A model generated the notes under the pieces. It did not search any database. It was not told the DNA's origin and saw only the letters and a list, made by a program, of their open reading frames with translations. A program made the position numbers and the translations under genes. A stretch of DNA of 64,000 nucleotides, taken from assembly GCA_005503215.1 (NCBI GenBank), contig SCNS01000011.1, positions 1-64,000 on the forward strand, given 5' to 3'. The stretch comes from Sphingomonadaceae bacterium 3R27C6. GTDB lineage: Bacteria > Pseudomonadota > Alphaproteobacteria > Sphingomonadales > Sphingomonadaceae. Of this stretch, positions 36,998 through 46,354 are shown piece after piece. Within the stretch, counting starts at the first letter, position 1, and every line of letters starts with the position of its first letter.

Positions 36998-38152
36998 ATG
37001 AACAAGATACTGACCGGCAGCACCGCGCTTGGCGCGCTCGCCATCGCCGCAACCGCCGCCTTTGCCCAGCAGGCGCCCAAGCCAAAAATCGAAGCCGTCT
37101 ATTGGCTCTCCGCCGAAACCGTATCGGGCATGGCGACCGGCCAGCCGGCGGGGGTGGCGAAGAATCTCTCGCTCCAGCTCGGCTCGGCGCGCCGCAGTCC
37201 GACGCCGAGCGCCGAACATCTGCCGCCGCAGGCGCTGCGCGCGGGGGATCGCCTGCCGCTCGTCACGCCGGCCGGCGCGGCGCCCCGGGCAGATGGCAAG
37301 CCCGATTACCGGCCCGGCCCGGCGGACGCGCCAAAGGGGCGGATCGAGCTCTACTGGGGCTGCGGCGAAAATGCGCCTGCGGGCCAGCCGGTGGTCATCG
37401 ACCTTGCGACGATGAAACCGGGCGCGGCGTCGCCCTTTGGCGCGATCCCCAATGTGAAGGCGATGGTGCCGCCGTCCGCGGGGCGCCACGCGACCTATGG
37501 CGAATGGCCGGGGGGCAAGGACGGCACGCGCGTACCGCGTGCCGCCTCGCTGATCGGCGATCATGTCGTGCAGGGCAATTATTCGCCCGAGATGCGCTTT
37601 GCCGTCGCCGGCGGGAATGATTTCCTCGCGCCGCTCGCGCCGCGGAATGCCGAGCTTGCGTCGGGTGCGGTCAGGGTCAGCTGGCCCGCGCTCGCCAATG
37701 CCCGCGGCTATATCATGACGGTAACCGGTGCGCGCGAAGATGGGACCATTGTGATGTGGACGTCGAGCGTGGTGCGCATGCCCGGCATGGCGCTCCCCGA
37801 CTATCTCGAGCAATCCGACATCGCGCGCCTCGTCCAGCAGCGCATCCTGCTCGCCCCCGAGGCCACCGAATGCGTCGTCCCGTCGGCGGTCGGCAAGGCA
37901 TCGGAATCGGCGATGCTGATGATGACCGCCTATGGCCCCGAGGCCAATTACGGATCGCCGCGCGAAGCGCCCGCGGGCTGGGGCGTCAAGCTGCGCACCA
38001 AGGCGACGCATATGAGCATGCTCGGCGTCGATCTCGCGTCGCTGATGGGCGGGGGTGACACCGATAGCGACGCGCCTGCGGGCGACGCCAAGCCGAAAAA
38101 GAAGCGCGGCCTGCTGCGCGGGATCGGCGGCGCGCTCGGCTTGCCCGGCTGA
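36998..38152 (+). CDS. Secreted protein of unknown function, 384 residues
   Basis: I do not recognise a family. A signal peptide is cleaved near AFAQ (residue 24). The body has YWGCGE near residue 125, a GGKDGTR segment, a region that may form a beta-sandwich (VSWPALANARGYIMTVTG near 227-244) and single Cys residues that could form disulfides. The C-terminus is a basic KPKKKRGLLRG tail, unusual for a secreted protein. GAGGGA precedes the ATG. It lies 19 bases after the protease-like gene and 28 before the next, so it belongs to the same operon. Confidence 0.72.
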   Translation: MNKILTGSTALGALAIAATAAFAQQAPKPKIEAVYWLSAETVSGMATGQPAGVAKNLSLQLGSARRSPTPSAEHLPPQALRAGDRLPLVTPAGAAPRADGKPDYRPGPADAPKGRIELYWGCGENAPAGQPVVIDLATMKPGAASPFGAIPNVKAMVPPSAGRHATYGEWPGGKDGTRVPRAASLIGDHVVQGNYSPEMRFAVAGGNDFLAPLAPRNAELASGAVRVSWPALANARGYIMTVTGAREDGTIVMWTSSVVRMPGMALPDYLEQSDIARLVQQRILLAPEATECVVPSAVGKASESAMLMMTAYGPEANYGSPREAPAGWGVKLRTKATHMSMLGVDLASLMGGGDTDSDAPAGDAKPKKKRGLLRGIGGALGLPG

Positions 38153-38180
38153 TCACCATCTCTTTCCGAAAGCTGAAACC

Positions 38181-39035
38181 ATGAAATATTCCCTGTTAAA
38201 GCTCGCCATGCTCGGCCTTTTTATGACAACACCCGCGATCCCTGCGGCGCTGGCCGCCCCCGGCGATAGTCGCGCGCCCAAAAAATTGATGGAGCGCTGG
38301 GCCATCGGCACCCCAGGCCCCGGCGCTGGACTGCCGGGATGGTATTCGAAGGCGCCCGACATTCACGTCCACCAGTCGCGCAACGATGTGCGGATTCCCG
38401 TCGCCGAAATCGACCTGCTCCGCCGCCGCGCGATGGTCGTCTTCGACGCGCTGATGATGCAGCCCTCGCTCCGCGATGTGCGCGGCACCAGCCTGCAGGC
38501 CGACATCAACATCTCGGTGGTCCCGACGATCGACGGCGTGCGGCTCGTCGCCGCGACCTTCAGCATCAGCGCGAAGAGCGTGGTCGACGGCAGGCCGGGG
38601 GTGGTGCAGCGCGACGGCCGCTACATCGACCCTGACCAGGAAGGCGCCGTGCTGCGCGTCTTCCTCAACCCCTACGACATGATGGCGCGCCGTCAGGTGC
38701 AGGCCGAGGGTGTTCAGGGCGGCGGCCTCCAGATCCGCACCGGCTCGGCCTATGGCCTCTATGTTGCCGATCGGCTCCCCGCCTATGACGCCGATTCCGA
38801 ATATGCGTGGGCCCCGCGGCCGCTCGCGCTGGAGCTTCAGAACGATCGCAGCTGGTATCAACCGGGCGCGGCGGGCGTGCATCCGCTCCTCGTCCACATG
38901 TCGAGCTATTCGCAGGAAAATGACGACCTCCGTAGCGACCGGCTCAATCCCGAACGTCCGGCCGCACGCCTCGCCGCCGCGATGTTCATGACCGACTGGG
39001 AAGATGTCCGGCGCCGCATGAAGGCGGTCGCATGA
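38181..39035 (+). CDS. Secreted protein of unknown function, 284 residues
   Basis: No family is recognised. The signal peptide ends near ALAA (residue 26). The mature protein lacks cysteine and is rich in beta-strand patterns (ADINISVVPTIDGVRLVAATFSI, split by charged turns) with a DPDQEG turn and a late LLVHMSSYSQENDD. It may be a periplasmic or outer-membrane-associated partner of the barrel protein encoded next, because their genes overlap by four bases. I begin at ATG 38181, the start of the signal peptide; the upstream open frame overlaps the preceding gene. Confidence 0.72.
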   Translation: MKYSLLKLAMLGLFMTTPAIPAALAAPGDSRAPKKLMERWAIGTPGPGAGLPGWYSKAPDIHVHQSRNDVRIPVAEIDLLRRRAMVVFDALMMQPSLRDVRGTSLQADINISVVPTIDGVRLVAATFSISAKSVVDGRPGVVQRDGRYIDPDQEGAVLRVFLNPYDMMARRQVQAEGVQGGGLQIRTGSAYGLYVADRLPAYDADSEYAWAPRPLALELQNDRSWYQPGAAGVHPLLVHMSSYSQENDDLRSDRLNPERPAARLAAAMFMTDWEDVRRRMKAVA

Positions 39036-40954
39036 TGCGCCGCGCTTCTTTCACCGCGCTCGCGCTGGCGCTTGCCATCGCGCCATCCGCCGCCTTCGCC
39101 CAGCGCGCCGACGACAATGCGACGACGAGCGCCGAGGATGCCTTTGGCACCTCGATCGGCGGCGAGCAGATCGGCATCTATAATCCCAATTATGTCCGCG
39201 GTTTCTCGGCCGTCGAGGCGGGCAATATCCGCCTCGACGGTCTCTATATCGACCAGCAGGGCGGTTTCACCGACCGACTGATCGGTAGCTTGCAGATGCG
39301 TGTCGGGCTGTCGGCGCAAAGCTATCCCTTTCCGGCGCCGACGGGCATCGCCGACTATGGGCTGCGCAGTCCAGGCGACAGGCCGCTGGTCAGCCTCGGC
39401 GCGCGGCTCGGGCCCTTGGGCGCGGCGGCGCTGGAGATCGACGCGCAGCTGCCGGTAACCGACCGTCTTGCTGTCGGCGCGGGATTGGGACTGATCGCCG
39501 ACCGGACGCATACCGGCGGCCGCGCGAACTATCGGACCGCGGCGCTCATCGCGCGCTGGGCGCCGGTCGACGGTGTCGCCATCACCCCCTTCTGGAGCCG
39601 CACCGGCATTTCGGACGAGGAAAGCCAACCCTTGTTGCTAACCGGCGGCGATTATCTGCCGCCGCGCATCGAGCGCGTGAAGCGGCTCGGCCAGAAATGG
39701 GCGACGAATGACGGTGAAACGGTCAACGCGGGCGTCATCGGATCGGCGACGATGGGCGACTGGACGCTGAAGGCCGGTATTTTCCGTTCGATCCTCGACC
39801 TCGACCGCTCGCACACCCAGCTTTTCCTCGATGTGCGGGAGGATGGCACGGCCGATGAACTGGTGATCGCCGAACCCGGCCGCCGCTCGGCATCGACAAG
39901 CGGCGAGGTGCGGCTGTCGCGACGTTTTGCGGAGGGGCCGCGACTCCACACGCTGCACCTCTCGTTCAAAGGTCGCGACCGCGTCCGTCGCTACGGCGGC
40001 GATACCGCGATCTTCGTCGGCAACCATCCGCTCGAGGAGCCGGTCGCCTTTCCCGAACCCGTGTCGGTGTTCGGGGCGCAGACGCGCGACACGGTGCGTC
40101 AATGGACTGCGGGTGTCGCCTATGAGGGGCGGTGGAAGGGCGTCGGCGAACTCAGCCTTGGCCTGCAGAAGACGACCTATCGCAAGCGTGTGCTCGATCC
40201 CGATGCCCCGGCGATCCGGACGACCGACGATCCGCTGCTCTTCAACGCCACCGCCGCATTCCATGCCTCGTCGTCGCTGGCCTTCTATGCCGGCTATACG
40301 CAGGGTCTCGAGGAAAGCCCGGTCGCACCCGGCGTTGCGGTCAACCGCGACGATGCGCCGCCCGCCATCCGCACCCGCCAGATCGACGGCGGCGTTCGCT
40401 GGTCGATCACGCCGAACATCCGCCTGGTGGCCGGTGTGTTCGACGTCACGAAGCCATTCTATTCGCTCGATGCCGCGCGGGTCTTCCGCCAGCTCGGCGA
40501 CGTGCGGCACCGCGGTGCGGAATTCTCGTTCTCGGGCCAGCTCGCACCGGGGCTGACCGCGATTGCGGGGACGGCGCTGATCGACGCCAAGCTGTCGGGC
40601 GACGCCGTCGACAGCGGGCTGGTCGGGCGCAAGCCGCTCGCGAGCTTCGGCCGGCTTTCGACCGCCGTGCTCGATTACCGGCCGACGTTCGCGCCCGATT
40701 TTTCAGTCGACCTCGTCGTCGAAAGCACGTCCGACCGCATCGCCGGCACCGACGGCAAGCTCGTCATCCCGGCGCGCGCGATCGCATCGATCGGCGGGCG
40801 TTATCGCTTCCATATCGGCAAGGCCCCGGCGACGCTTCGCCTCCAGCTCGCGAACATCGGCAACAAGTTCGGTTGGGCGAACGGGTCGTCGGGGGTCTAC
40901 CTTTATAATTTCCCGCGTAGGCTCACCGCAACGCTGACGACCGACTTCGGCTGA
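39032..40954 (+). CDS. TonB-dependent-receptor-like outer-membrane barrel with short plug
   Basis: A 640-residue outer-membrane protein. After a signal peptide (to about AFAQ, residue 24) comes a short plug-like region with VRGFSAVEAGNIRLDGLYID near residues 55-74, the core of a TonB-receptor plug. The rest is a strand-rich barrel ending RLTATLTTDFG. There is no clear TonB box and the plug looks shorter than in the full receptor at 42677, so energy coupling is uncertain. Start at 39032 or the next ATG three bases on. As the fourth gene of the operon it is the natural uptake or export channel. Confidence 0.78.
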   Translation: MMRRASFTALALALAIAPSAAFAQRADDNATTSAEDAFGTSIGGEQIGIYNPNYVRGFSAVEAGNIRLDGLYIDQQGGFTDRLIGSLQMRVGLSAQSYPFPAPTGIADYGLRSPGDRPLVSLGARLGPLGAAALEIDAQLPVTDRLAVGAGLGLIADRTHTGGRANYRTAALIARWAPVDGVAITPFWSRTGISDEESQPLLLTGGDYLPPRIERVKRLGQKWATNDGETVNAGVIGSATMGDWTLKAGIFRSILDLDRSHTQLFLDVREDGTADELVIAEPGRRSASTSGEVRLSRRFAEGPRLHTLHLSFKGRDRVRRYGGDTAIFVGNHPLEEPVAFPEPVSVFGAQTRDTVRQWTAGVAYEGRWKGVGELSLGLQKTTYRKRVLDPDAPAIRTTDDPLLFNATAAFHASSSLAFYAGYTQGLEESPVAPGVAVNRDDAPPAIRTRQIDGGVRWSITPNIRLVAGVFDVTKPFYSLDAARVFRQLGDVRHRGAEFSFSGQLAPGLTAIAGTALIDAKLSGDAVDSGLVGRKPLASFGRLSTAVLDYRPTFAPDFSVDLVVESTSDRIAGTDGKLVIPARAIASIGGRYRFHIGKAPATLRLQLANIGNKFGWANGSSGVYLYNFPRRLTATLTTDFG

Positions 40955-40989
40955 CCCTCTGCTGCATCCTCAAAAATCGGGAGTTCATC

Positions 40990-41649
40990 ATGCAACCTGT
41001 CTTGCGTGCGGCGGTCGCCGTTACCGCCCTTCTGGCCATCGCCAATGTCGCGCAGGCGCAGGGGCTCCTGAAACGCCTGGCCGATCGCGCGGTGGAAAAG
41101 GTCGAACAGGCCGCGGAGAAAATAGCCGAGGACGCCATCAACGGTTTGGCCCGCCCCCGCGAGGAGACGGGGGTGGCCGAGGAAGCGCCCGCTCCGCGTC
41201 ACGACGCGCCGGCGGCGACTCCCACTTCGGTCAACCCGCCGCCGCCGGCAACCGAGGCCCGTTATATCGACAGCCTCAAAAGCCCGCCCGATATCGAGGC
41301 GAAAAAGGCGGAGTATAACAAGTTCGGCGAAGTCAGCTGCAACGACTGCGAAGGCGGGGTCGAACTCGACGGCCGGCCGACTTTCCCCTTCGACGAGTTC
41401 AGCGGAAAATATAATGAACGCGCCAGGCGGGCGGGCAGCTGGCCGGTGGGCCACACGCATCGCTGGCAAGGGAAGGGATCGGCGGGCACGTTGACGGTGA
41501 CGTCGGAAGAACGTGTCGAGGGCTTTCGGTGCCGCCGGCTCGAATATCGGCTGGAACGCGGCGGCGCCTCCGCCAACCGGCCGGGCCTGATCTGTTTCGG
41601 CCTCGCAAACAGCTCGTCGGAAGTCGAAAACTGGCACGAGATATATTGA
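40990..41649 (+). CDS. Secreted four-cysteine protein P2 (paralogue of P1)
   Basis: A 219-residue secreted protein homologous to P1. A signal peptide (to about AQAQ, residue 24) is followed by GLLKRLADR, a charged helical stretch and a Pro-rich linker. The C-terminal domain has Cys117/Cys120 (CNDCEGG), Cys181 (GFRCR) and Cys202 (PGLIC), plus GHTHRW and GGASANRPGL. GGGAG precedes the ATG. It ends the secreted-protein operon. The family is unknown to me; the strict conservation of the four Cys and of the HRW and GGAS motifs suggests a disulfide-bonded binding domain. Confidence 0.8.
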   Translation: MQPVLRAAVAVTALLAIANVAQAQGLLKRLADRAVEKVEQAAEKIAEDAINGLARPREETGVAEEAPAPRHDAPAATPTSVNPPPPATEARYIDSLKSPPDIEAKKAEYNKFGEVSCNDCEGGVELDGRPTFPFDEFSGKYNERARRAGSWPVGHTHRWQGKGSAGTLTVTSEERVEGFRCRRLEYRLERGGASANRPGLICFGLANSSSEVENWHEIY

Positions 41650-41756
41650 GCTGCCCGTGAATGCGATATGGGCGTTCGACCTGTCATATCGTTAGGCACG
41701 AGCGGCCAATCGGGTGTAAGGAGCCGTTTGAGAAAAATCCCTGGGGAGGGCGAATG

Positions 41757-42170
41757 ATGCGGTTGATTGCTCTGACCCTGTTCGCGGCACTGTTGCCGGC
41801 TGAAAGCGCGGCCTTTCAGAAGCGCGAAAGCCTTGCGGGCGGCAATTCCTATTACAGCCAATGCGTCGCGGGTCCGAAGGACTATAGCGCTTGCATCGGA
41901 TATTTCATGGGCATCGCCGATGCGCCCGTGATGAACACGGGGAAAACGCCGGAAGAGGCCGTGTACTGCCCGCAGGCCGGCGCGACCTACGAGCAGTATC
42001 GCGACGTGTTTCACAAATTCCTTCGTGACAATCCGCAGACCCGGCAATTGTCCACGCACCATCTGTTCCTGATGGCGATGAACGCCGCCTTCCCGTGCAA
42101 GAGTTCGCCCTATCTCTCGGTCGATCCGAACACCGGCGGTGTGTATATCTCGGTGCCCAAACCGCGATAG
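41757..42170 (+). CDS. Rap1a/Tai-like small secreted protein
   Basis: A 137-residue exported protein. A signal peptide (to about ESAA) precedes a compact domain with paired cysteines: QCVAGPKDYSACIGYFMGI, a YCPQAG segment and a final FPC. The arrangement, with GYFMGIADA and FHKFLRDNP, resembles the Rap1a/Tai immunity-type fold that is widespread in proteobacterial secreted proteins. Most such homologues have no toxin partner nearby, and none is seen here. A GGGGAGGG site favours ATG 41757 over ATG 41754. It lies 107 bases after P2 in the same direction. Confidence 0.7.
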   Translation: MRLIALTLFAALLPAESAAFQKRESLAGGNSYYSQCVAGPKDYSACIGYFMGIADAPVMNTGKTPEEAVYCPQAGATYEQYRDVFHKFLRDNPQTRQLSTHHLFLMAMNAAFPCKSSPYLSVDPNTGGVYISVPKPR

Positions 42171-42676
42171 GATGGTACGCCATATTTTCTCCCGACACGC
42201 CGTTCCTGACGGGATATGCAGAGCAGACCAAGCCAAACCCTTTGGAACATCATGGTATCGACCTTCGCCGCCATGGTCGTCAGCGGATGTGCTGCCGTAA
42301 CCGACTGCATCTATGGGATCGACCGAGTGCGGGTTCGTATGATCCGGCGCGTCAATTTGACAGTCCCGCCACCGATCGGATCGATTGCCCCTTAAGGCCG
42401 CGCTTTTGCCGCGCGTCGGTCAGCGAATAGCGGTGAAAAGGGGGGAAGCGGTGTTGCATCCTCTGTTTCTCATTTTTCCAGACTAACCAACAATCAACGA
42501 CGTCGAAGGATTGTCCCGCGGTCCAACGCCATTCGCCATGGGAGTGAACAGTGTGGCCACCAGCGTGAGCTTTACGGCCGTGGTTCGTCGGTTATCCTCA
42601 AAGACGTTATCGGGCCACTTATGAAGAAGCCCGGAGATTGGCGGCCGAAACCGGCCGTCGTGGGAAGGGAGGAATT
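42171..42676. other. Intergenic region of about 500 bases
   Basis: No robust gene is visible. One small candidate lipoprotein frame is listed separately. The right part, where strong GGGAGGA precedes the receptor start, probably carries the promoter of the TonB receptor-MFS-amidohydrolase unit, but no convincing hexamers were found. Confidence 0.5.
42252..42395 (+). CDS. Possible small lipoprotein, 47 residues
   Basis: The frame starts with MVSTFAAMVVSGCAA, a short signal peptide with a lipobox-like VSGC, followed by a basic stretch (RVRVRMIRR) and a Pro-rich end. An in-frame ATG at 42216 would add twelve residues. The ribosome site is weak (GGA). It may simply be chance in a gap; family conservation would be needed to accept it. 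Confidence 0.25.
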   Translation: MVSTFAAMVVSGCAAVTDCIYGIDRVRVRMIRRVNLTVPPPIGSIAP

Positions 42677-44980
42677 ATGACATTTCGGAAAGCCGCGTTC
42701 GCGGCGGTCATGGTCACGACTGCGTTGAACTCGTCGTTGGCATTCGCGCAGGAGGCGGATGACAAGGGTGCGGGCCTTGGCGAAGGCGAGATCGTCGTTA
42801 CCGCGCAGCGCCGTGAAGAACGGCTGGTCGACGTGCCGATCTCCGTCTCCGCAGTGAGCAGCGCGGCGATCGACCGGGCACAGGTCCGCAACGTGTCCGA
42901 TATCGCGACGATCGTTCCCAACATCCAGATCAACGAGACGATCGGCAACAGCTTCGGTCCGCTGATCACGATCCGCGGCCTGTCGCCTTCGGCCGACACC
43001 AGCCTTGCCCGCGACCAGCCCGTGGGCCTCTATATCGACGGGGTGCCGATCGGAAAATCGACCGGCGCGGCCTTCGACACCGTCGATCTGGAACGCGTCG
43101 AGGTGCTGCGCGGACCGCAGGGCACTTTGTACGGCAAGAACACGATCGGCGGCGCGGTCAATCTGATCACGCGCAAGCCGAGCGGCGAATTCGGCGGCCA
43201 ATATCTGGCGGGCGCCGGAAGCTGGGGCCAGTTCAATCAGCGCATTTCGGTCGACCTGCCCGAAGTGGCGGGTTTTAGCGCCAAGGTGGGCCTGATCACC
43301 AAGCTCGACGGCGGCTATTATCGCAACAGCGCGCGCAAGGATAATTTCGGCGAAGAAGAGCTGTGGGCGGCGCGCGCCGACCTGTTGTGGCGTCCGTCGG
43401 GCAGTTTCAGCGCGCTCTACAGCTATGATATTTCGGACAGCAAGGGCACGCCGAACCAGCTTGCCACCACCGCGGTCACCGGATCGGGCGCGACCGCGTT
43501 CGTCAATGCGCTGCTGAGGCCCTATGTGGTAAGCGGACGGACGCGCGAGATCGGGGCGCAAAGCGCGCTGCGCAGCGACTATCGCACCAACGGTCACGCG
43601 CTGACGCTCGAATGGGAACCCGGTATCGGCGACCTCACGCTCAAATCGATCACCGCGCGCCGGACCGCGATAACCCGGTCGGCGAGCGATTTCGACGGCA
43701 GCCCCCTTGATCTGCTGCGCATCGTTCTCGACAATAATTACAAGCAGTTCACGCAGGAATTTCAGGCGATCGGGACCGTCGGTGACTTCAAATATACGCT
43801 CGGCGCCTTCTATCTCGACGACGAGTATGACGTGTTCAATCCGCGCTGGAACTTCCAGTTCGGCGGCAACGCCTTCGACATCAGCGAACGCGGCGGCCGT
43901 TCGAAATCCTATGCCGGCTATGGCCAGCTTGCGTGGACGCCGCGCGCGCTCGACGAGAAGCTGACGGCGTCGGTCGGGCTTCGCTACACGCGGGAATCGA
44001 AGCACGCCTATGAGCTGCTGCTGTCCAATTCGGCCTATCGCGCCAATCCGGCGGCGCCCGGTTCGGGCGTGTTCCAGCGCGACGCGAACGGCAACCCGAT
44101 CACCCGCAGCGGCGGCCCGGCGGCGGGCGCACGGCCGGGGGCAGGCGGGATCGGCTATACCGACCTCAGCCCGCTCGAAAATTCGGGGGTGTGGAAGCGG
44201 TTCAACCCCGAATTCAACATCCTCTATAAATTCCAGCCTGATTTTTCGGTCTATGGGCGCGTGGCGACGGGCTTCAAGAGCGGGGGCATCAACGATACCG
44301 CTGCGACCAACGCGGCCTTTATGACCTCCTATAATCCGGAAAAACTGACGTCGTTCGAATTGGGCATGAAATATGGCGGCTTCGGCAACCTGCTCAATCT
44401 CAACGCCGCGGTTTATCATTCGATCTACAAGGATTTTCAGGCCGGTGTGCTCGTCCCCGCGCTGGTGACCACCAACATCATCAACGCGGGCAAGGCGAAG
44501 TTCACCGGCGTCGAGGTCGAGGGAACGCTGCGCCCCGTCGAGGGGCTGAGCTTCAACTTTGGCGGCGGCTATGTCGATGCGCGCTACACCGATTTCATCC
44601 TTCCCGACGGCACCGACGTCACCAAAACCTATGTGCTCTCGCGCGTGCCCAAGTGGAATTATCAGGTCGGCGGGCTTTATCGCCACGATGCCGGCGTTGG
44701 GCGACTGGAAGCGAGCCTGAACTACAGCTGGCGGAGCAGCCAGTTCTCCTCGATCACGCCGGATACGCTGGCGAAGATGCCGTCCTATGGCTTGCTCGAC
44801 GGGCGCATCGCGCTCACCCAGATCGAACTTGGCGGCGGCACGACGCTCGAGGTTGCGGCGTGGGGCAAGAATCTGACCGACAAGGAATATCTGGTCAGCG
44901 CGATCAACCTCGGTGTCCTCACGCTCGGCCAATTTGGCGATCCGCGCAGTTTCGGCGGCGAAGTTCGTATCCGCTTCTGA
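42677..44980 (+). CDS. TonB-dependent receptor
   Basis: A 767-residue outer-membrane receptor. The signal peptide ends at AFAQ (about 25) and a TonB-box-like EIVVTAQRRE follows near residue 41. The plug domain has VPISVSAVSSAAIDRA, the conserved ITIRGLSP and ERVEVLRGPQGTLYGKNTIGG motifs (split across 90-165). The 22-strand barrel ends in FGGEVRIRF with the required terminal Phe. It imports a scarce or bulky ligand at the expense of the proton gradient. Followed by an MFS carrier and an amidohydrolase, it probably takes up an organic carbon source. Start chosen by the GGGAGGA site. Confidence 0.93.
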   Translation: MTFRKAAFAAVMVTTALNSSLAFAQEADDKGAGLGEGEIVVTAQRREERLVDVPISVSAVSSAAIDRAQVRNVSDIATIVPNIQINETIGNSFGPLITIRGLSPSADTSLARDQPVGLYIDGVPIGKSTGAAFDTVDLERVEVLRGPQGTLYGKNTIGGAVNLITRKPSGEFGGQYLAGAGSWGQFNQRISVDLPEVAGFSAKVGLITKLDGGYYRNSARKDNFGEEELWAARADLLWRPSGSFSALYSYDISDSKGTPNQLATTAVTGSGATAFVNALLRPYVVSGRTREIGAQSALRSDYRTNGHALTLEWEPGIGDLTLKSITARRTAITRSASDFDGSPLDLLRIVLDNNYKQFTQEFQAIGTVGDFKYTLGAFYLDDEYDVFNPRWNFQFGGNAFDISERGGRSKSYAGYGQLAWTPRALDEKLTASVGLRYTRESKHAYELLLSNSAYRANPAAPGSGVFQRDANGNPITRSGGPAAGARPGAGGIGYTDLSPLENSGVWKRFNPEFNILYKFQPDFSVYGRVATGFKSGGINDTAATNAAFMTSYNPEKLTSFELGMKYGGFGNLLNLNAAVYHSIYKDFQAGVLVPALVTTNIINAGKAKFTGVEVEGTLRPVEGLSFNFGGGYVDARYTDFILPDGTDVTKTYVLSRVPKWNYQVGGLYRHDAGVGRLEASLNYSWRSSQFSSITPDTLAKMPSYGLLDGRIALTQIELGGGTTLEVAAWGKNLTDKEYLVSAINLGVLTLGQFGDPRSFGGEVRIRF

Positions 44981-44996
44981 TCGCGGCGAAGCCGAG

Positions 44997-46247
44997 ATGT
45001 CTATCGTATTGGACCCGCCGCGCACCGGGTCGCGGTGGGTCCTGCCCTTTCTCGGGGCAGTGACCTTCCTCACCGCGATCGGCAATATCGGGCTGGTGTC
45101 GGTGATGCCGACGATCGGCCGGTTGTTGCACATTCCCGATTTTCTTGTCGCGGGCATTTTTTCGCTCTCGGCGCTGACCTGGGCGATCAGCGCGCCCTTC
45201 TGGGTGCCCAGGATCGAGCGCAAAGGGCCGAATCCCTATATTCGCGCGGGGCTCGTCGGCTTCGTCGTATCGATGGGCGGCTGCGCGCTGTCGGTCGAAC
45301 TGGGCCTGCTGGGGCTGCTCACGCCTTTCGCCGCCTTCCTGCTCTTTTCGATCTTGCGGTCGACCTATGGCCTCCTCGGTTCGGCGGCCGCCACCGCAAC
45401 GCAGGCGCTGATCGCGGCGCAGACGGCGGGCGCGGCCCGGACGCGGGCGATCACGACGCTCGCCGGCGCGCTCAGCCTCGGCACCATCGTCGGGCCAGCG
45501 ATCGCGCCCGCGATGATCGTCGATCCATTGGGGCCGCTTGGGCCGATGCTCGGCTTTGCGATATTCGGCGTCATCGCCCTGGGGGGAGCCTATCTATTCC
45601 TTCCTCGCTCGTCGCACGGCGTGGCGCCGGTCGCTGGCGGCGCGGCGCAAATATCGCTTACGCAGGTCTGGCGCCGACAGGGGATCGGCCATTATCTGAG
45701 CTTCGGGCTGCTGCTCTGCTCGGCGCAGGCGATCAATCTCTATACCATCGGCTTCGTGATCATCGATCGCATGGCCGACGACCCGATGGCGGCGCAGCGG
45801 ATGATTGGCATCGCCATGACCGCGGCCGCGGTGGCCGCGCTGCTCGGCCAATGGGGTTTCGTTCGGCTGTTCTCGCCGTCACCACTGTCGATGATGCGGA
45901 TCGGCACCGGATTTGCCTTTGCCGGCAATCTTCTGGCCATATCCCATGGCGGGGTAAACGCCGCCGCCCTGGGCTTTATTCTCGCGAGCTTCGGCTACGG
46001 CCTCGCGCGCCCGGGCTTCAGCGCGGCGGCGTCGCTTGCCGGGTCGACCGAGGATCAGGTCGCGATCGCCTCTGCCATCACCTTCATCGCCGGGGCATCG
46101 ATAACCTTGCCGCCCGTCCTCGCCTCCGCCGCCTATCAATGGTGGCGCCCGGCGCCGTTTGCGATCGCTGCGGCGATCGGCGGCGCGTTGCTGCTGAGCC
46201 ATCTTCTGCCGATGCTGGCCCGGCATATTGTCCACAACGAGCGATAG
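44997..46247 (+). CDS. MFS transporter
   Basis: A 416-residue inner-membrane carrier with about twelve helices and cytoplasmic basic loops typical of the major facilitator family. Motif A is weak (VPRIERKGPNPYI), but helix 4-5 features (STYGLLGSAAATATQALI) and the GTIVGPAIAP segment fit drug- or metabolite-transport MFS proteins. It begins 16 bases after the receptor stop and probably moves the same substrate, or its product, across the inner membrane. The upstream in-frame extension overlaps the receptor gene and is spurious. Confidence 0.85.
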   Translation: MSIVLDPPRTGSRWVLPFLGAVTFLTAIGNIGLVSVMPTIGRLLHIPDFLVAGIFSLSALTWAISAPFWVPRIERKGPNPYIRAGLVGFVVSMGGCALSVELGLLGLLTPFAAFLLFSILRSTYGLLGSAAATATQALIAAQTAGAARTRAITTLAGALSLGTIVGPAIAPAMIVDPLGPLGPMLGFAIFGVIALGGAYLFLPRSSHGVAPVAGGAAQISLTQVWRRQGIGHYLSFGLLLCSAQAINLYTIGFVIIDRMADDPMAAQRMIGIAMTAAAVAALLGQWGFVRLFSPSPLSMMRIGTGFAFAGNLLAISHGGVNAAALGFILASFGYGLARPGFSAAASLAGSTEDQVAIASAITFIAGASITLPPVLASAAYQWWRPAPFAIAAAIGGALLLSHLLPMLARHIVHNER

Positions 46248-46354
46248 ATCGTTCGCCCCGACCCGCTTTATCCGGCGGATGAAGAGCATAATGTCTGACC
46301 ATGGCATGCACGGCCAATTAGCCCGCGCACAGAAACAGAAACTGGAGAGAGAGT

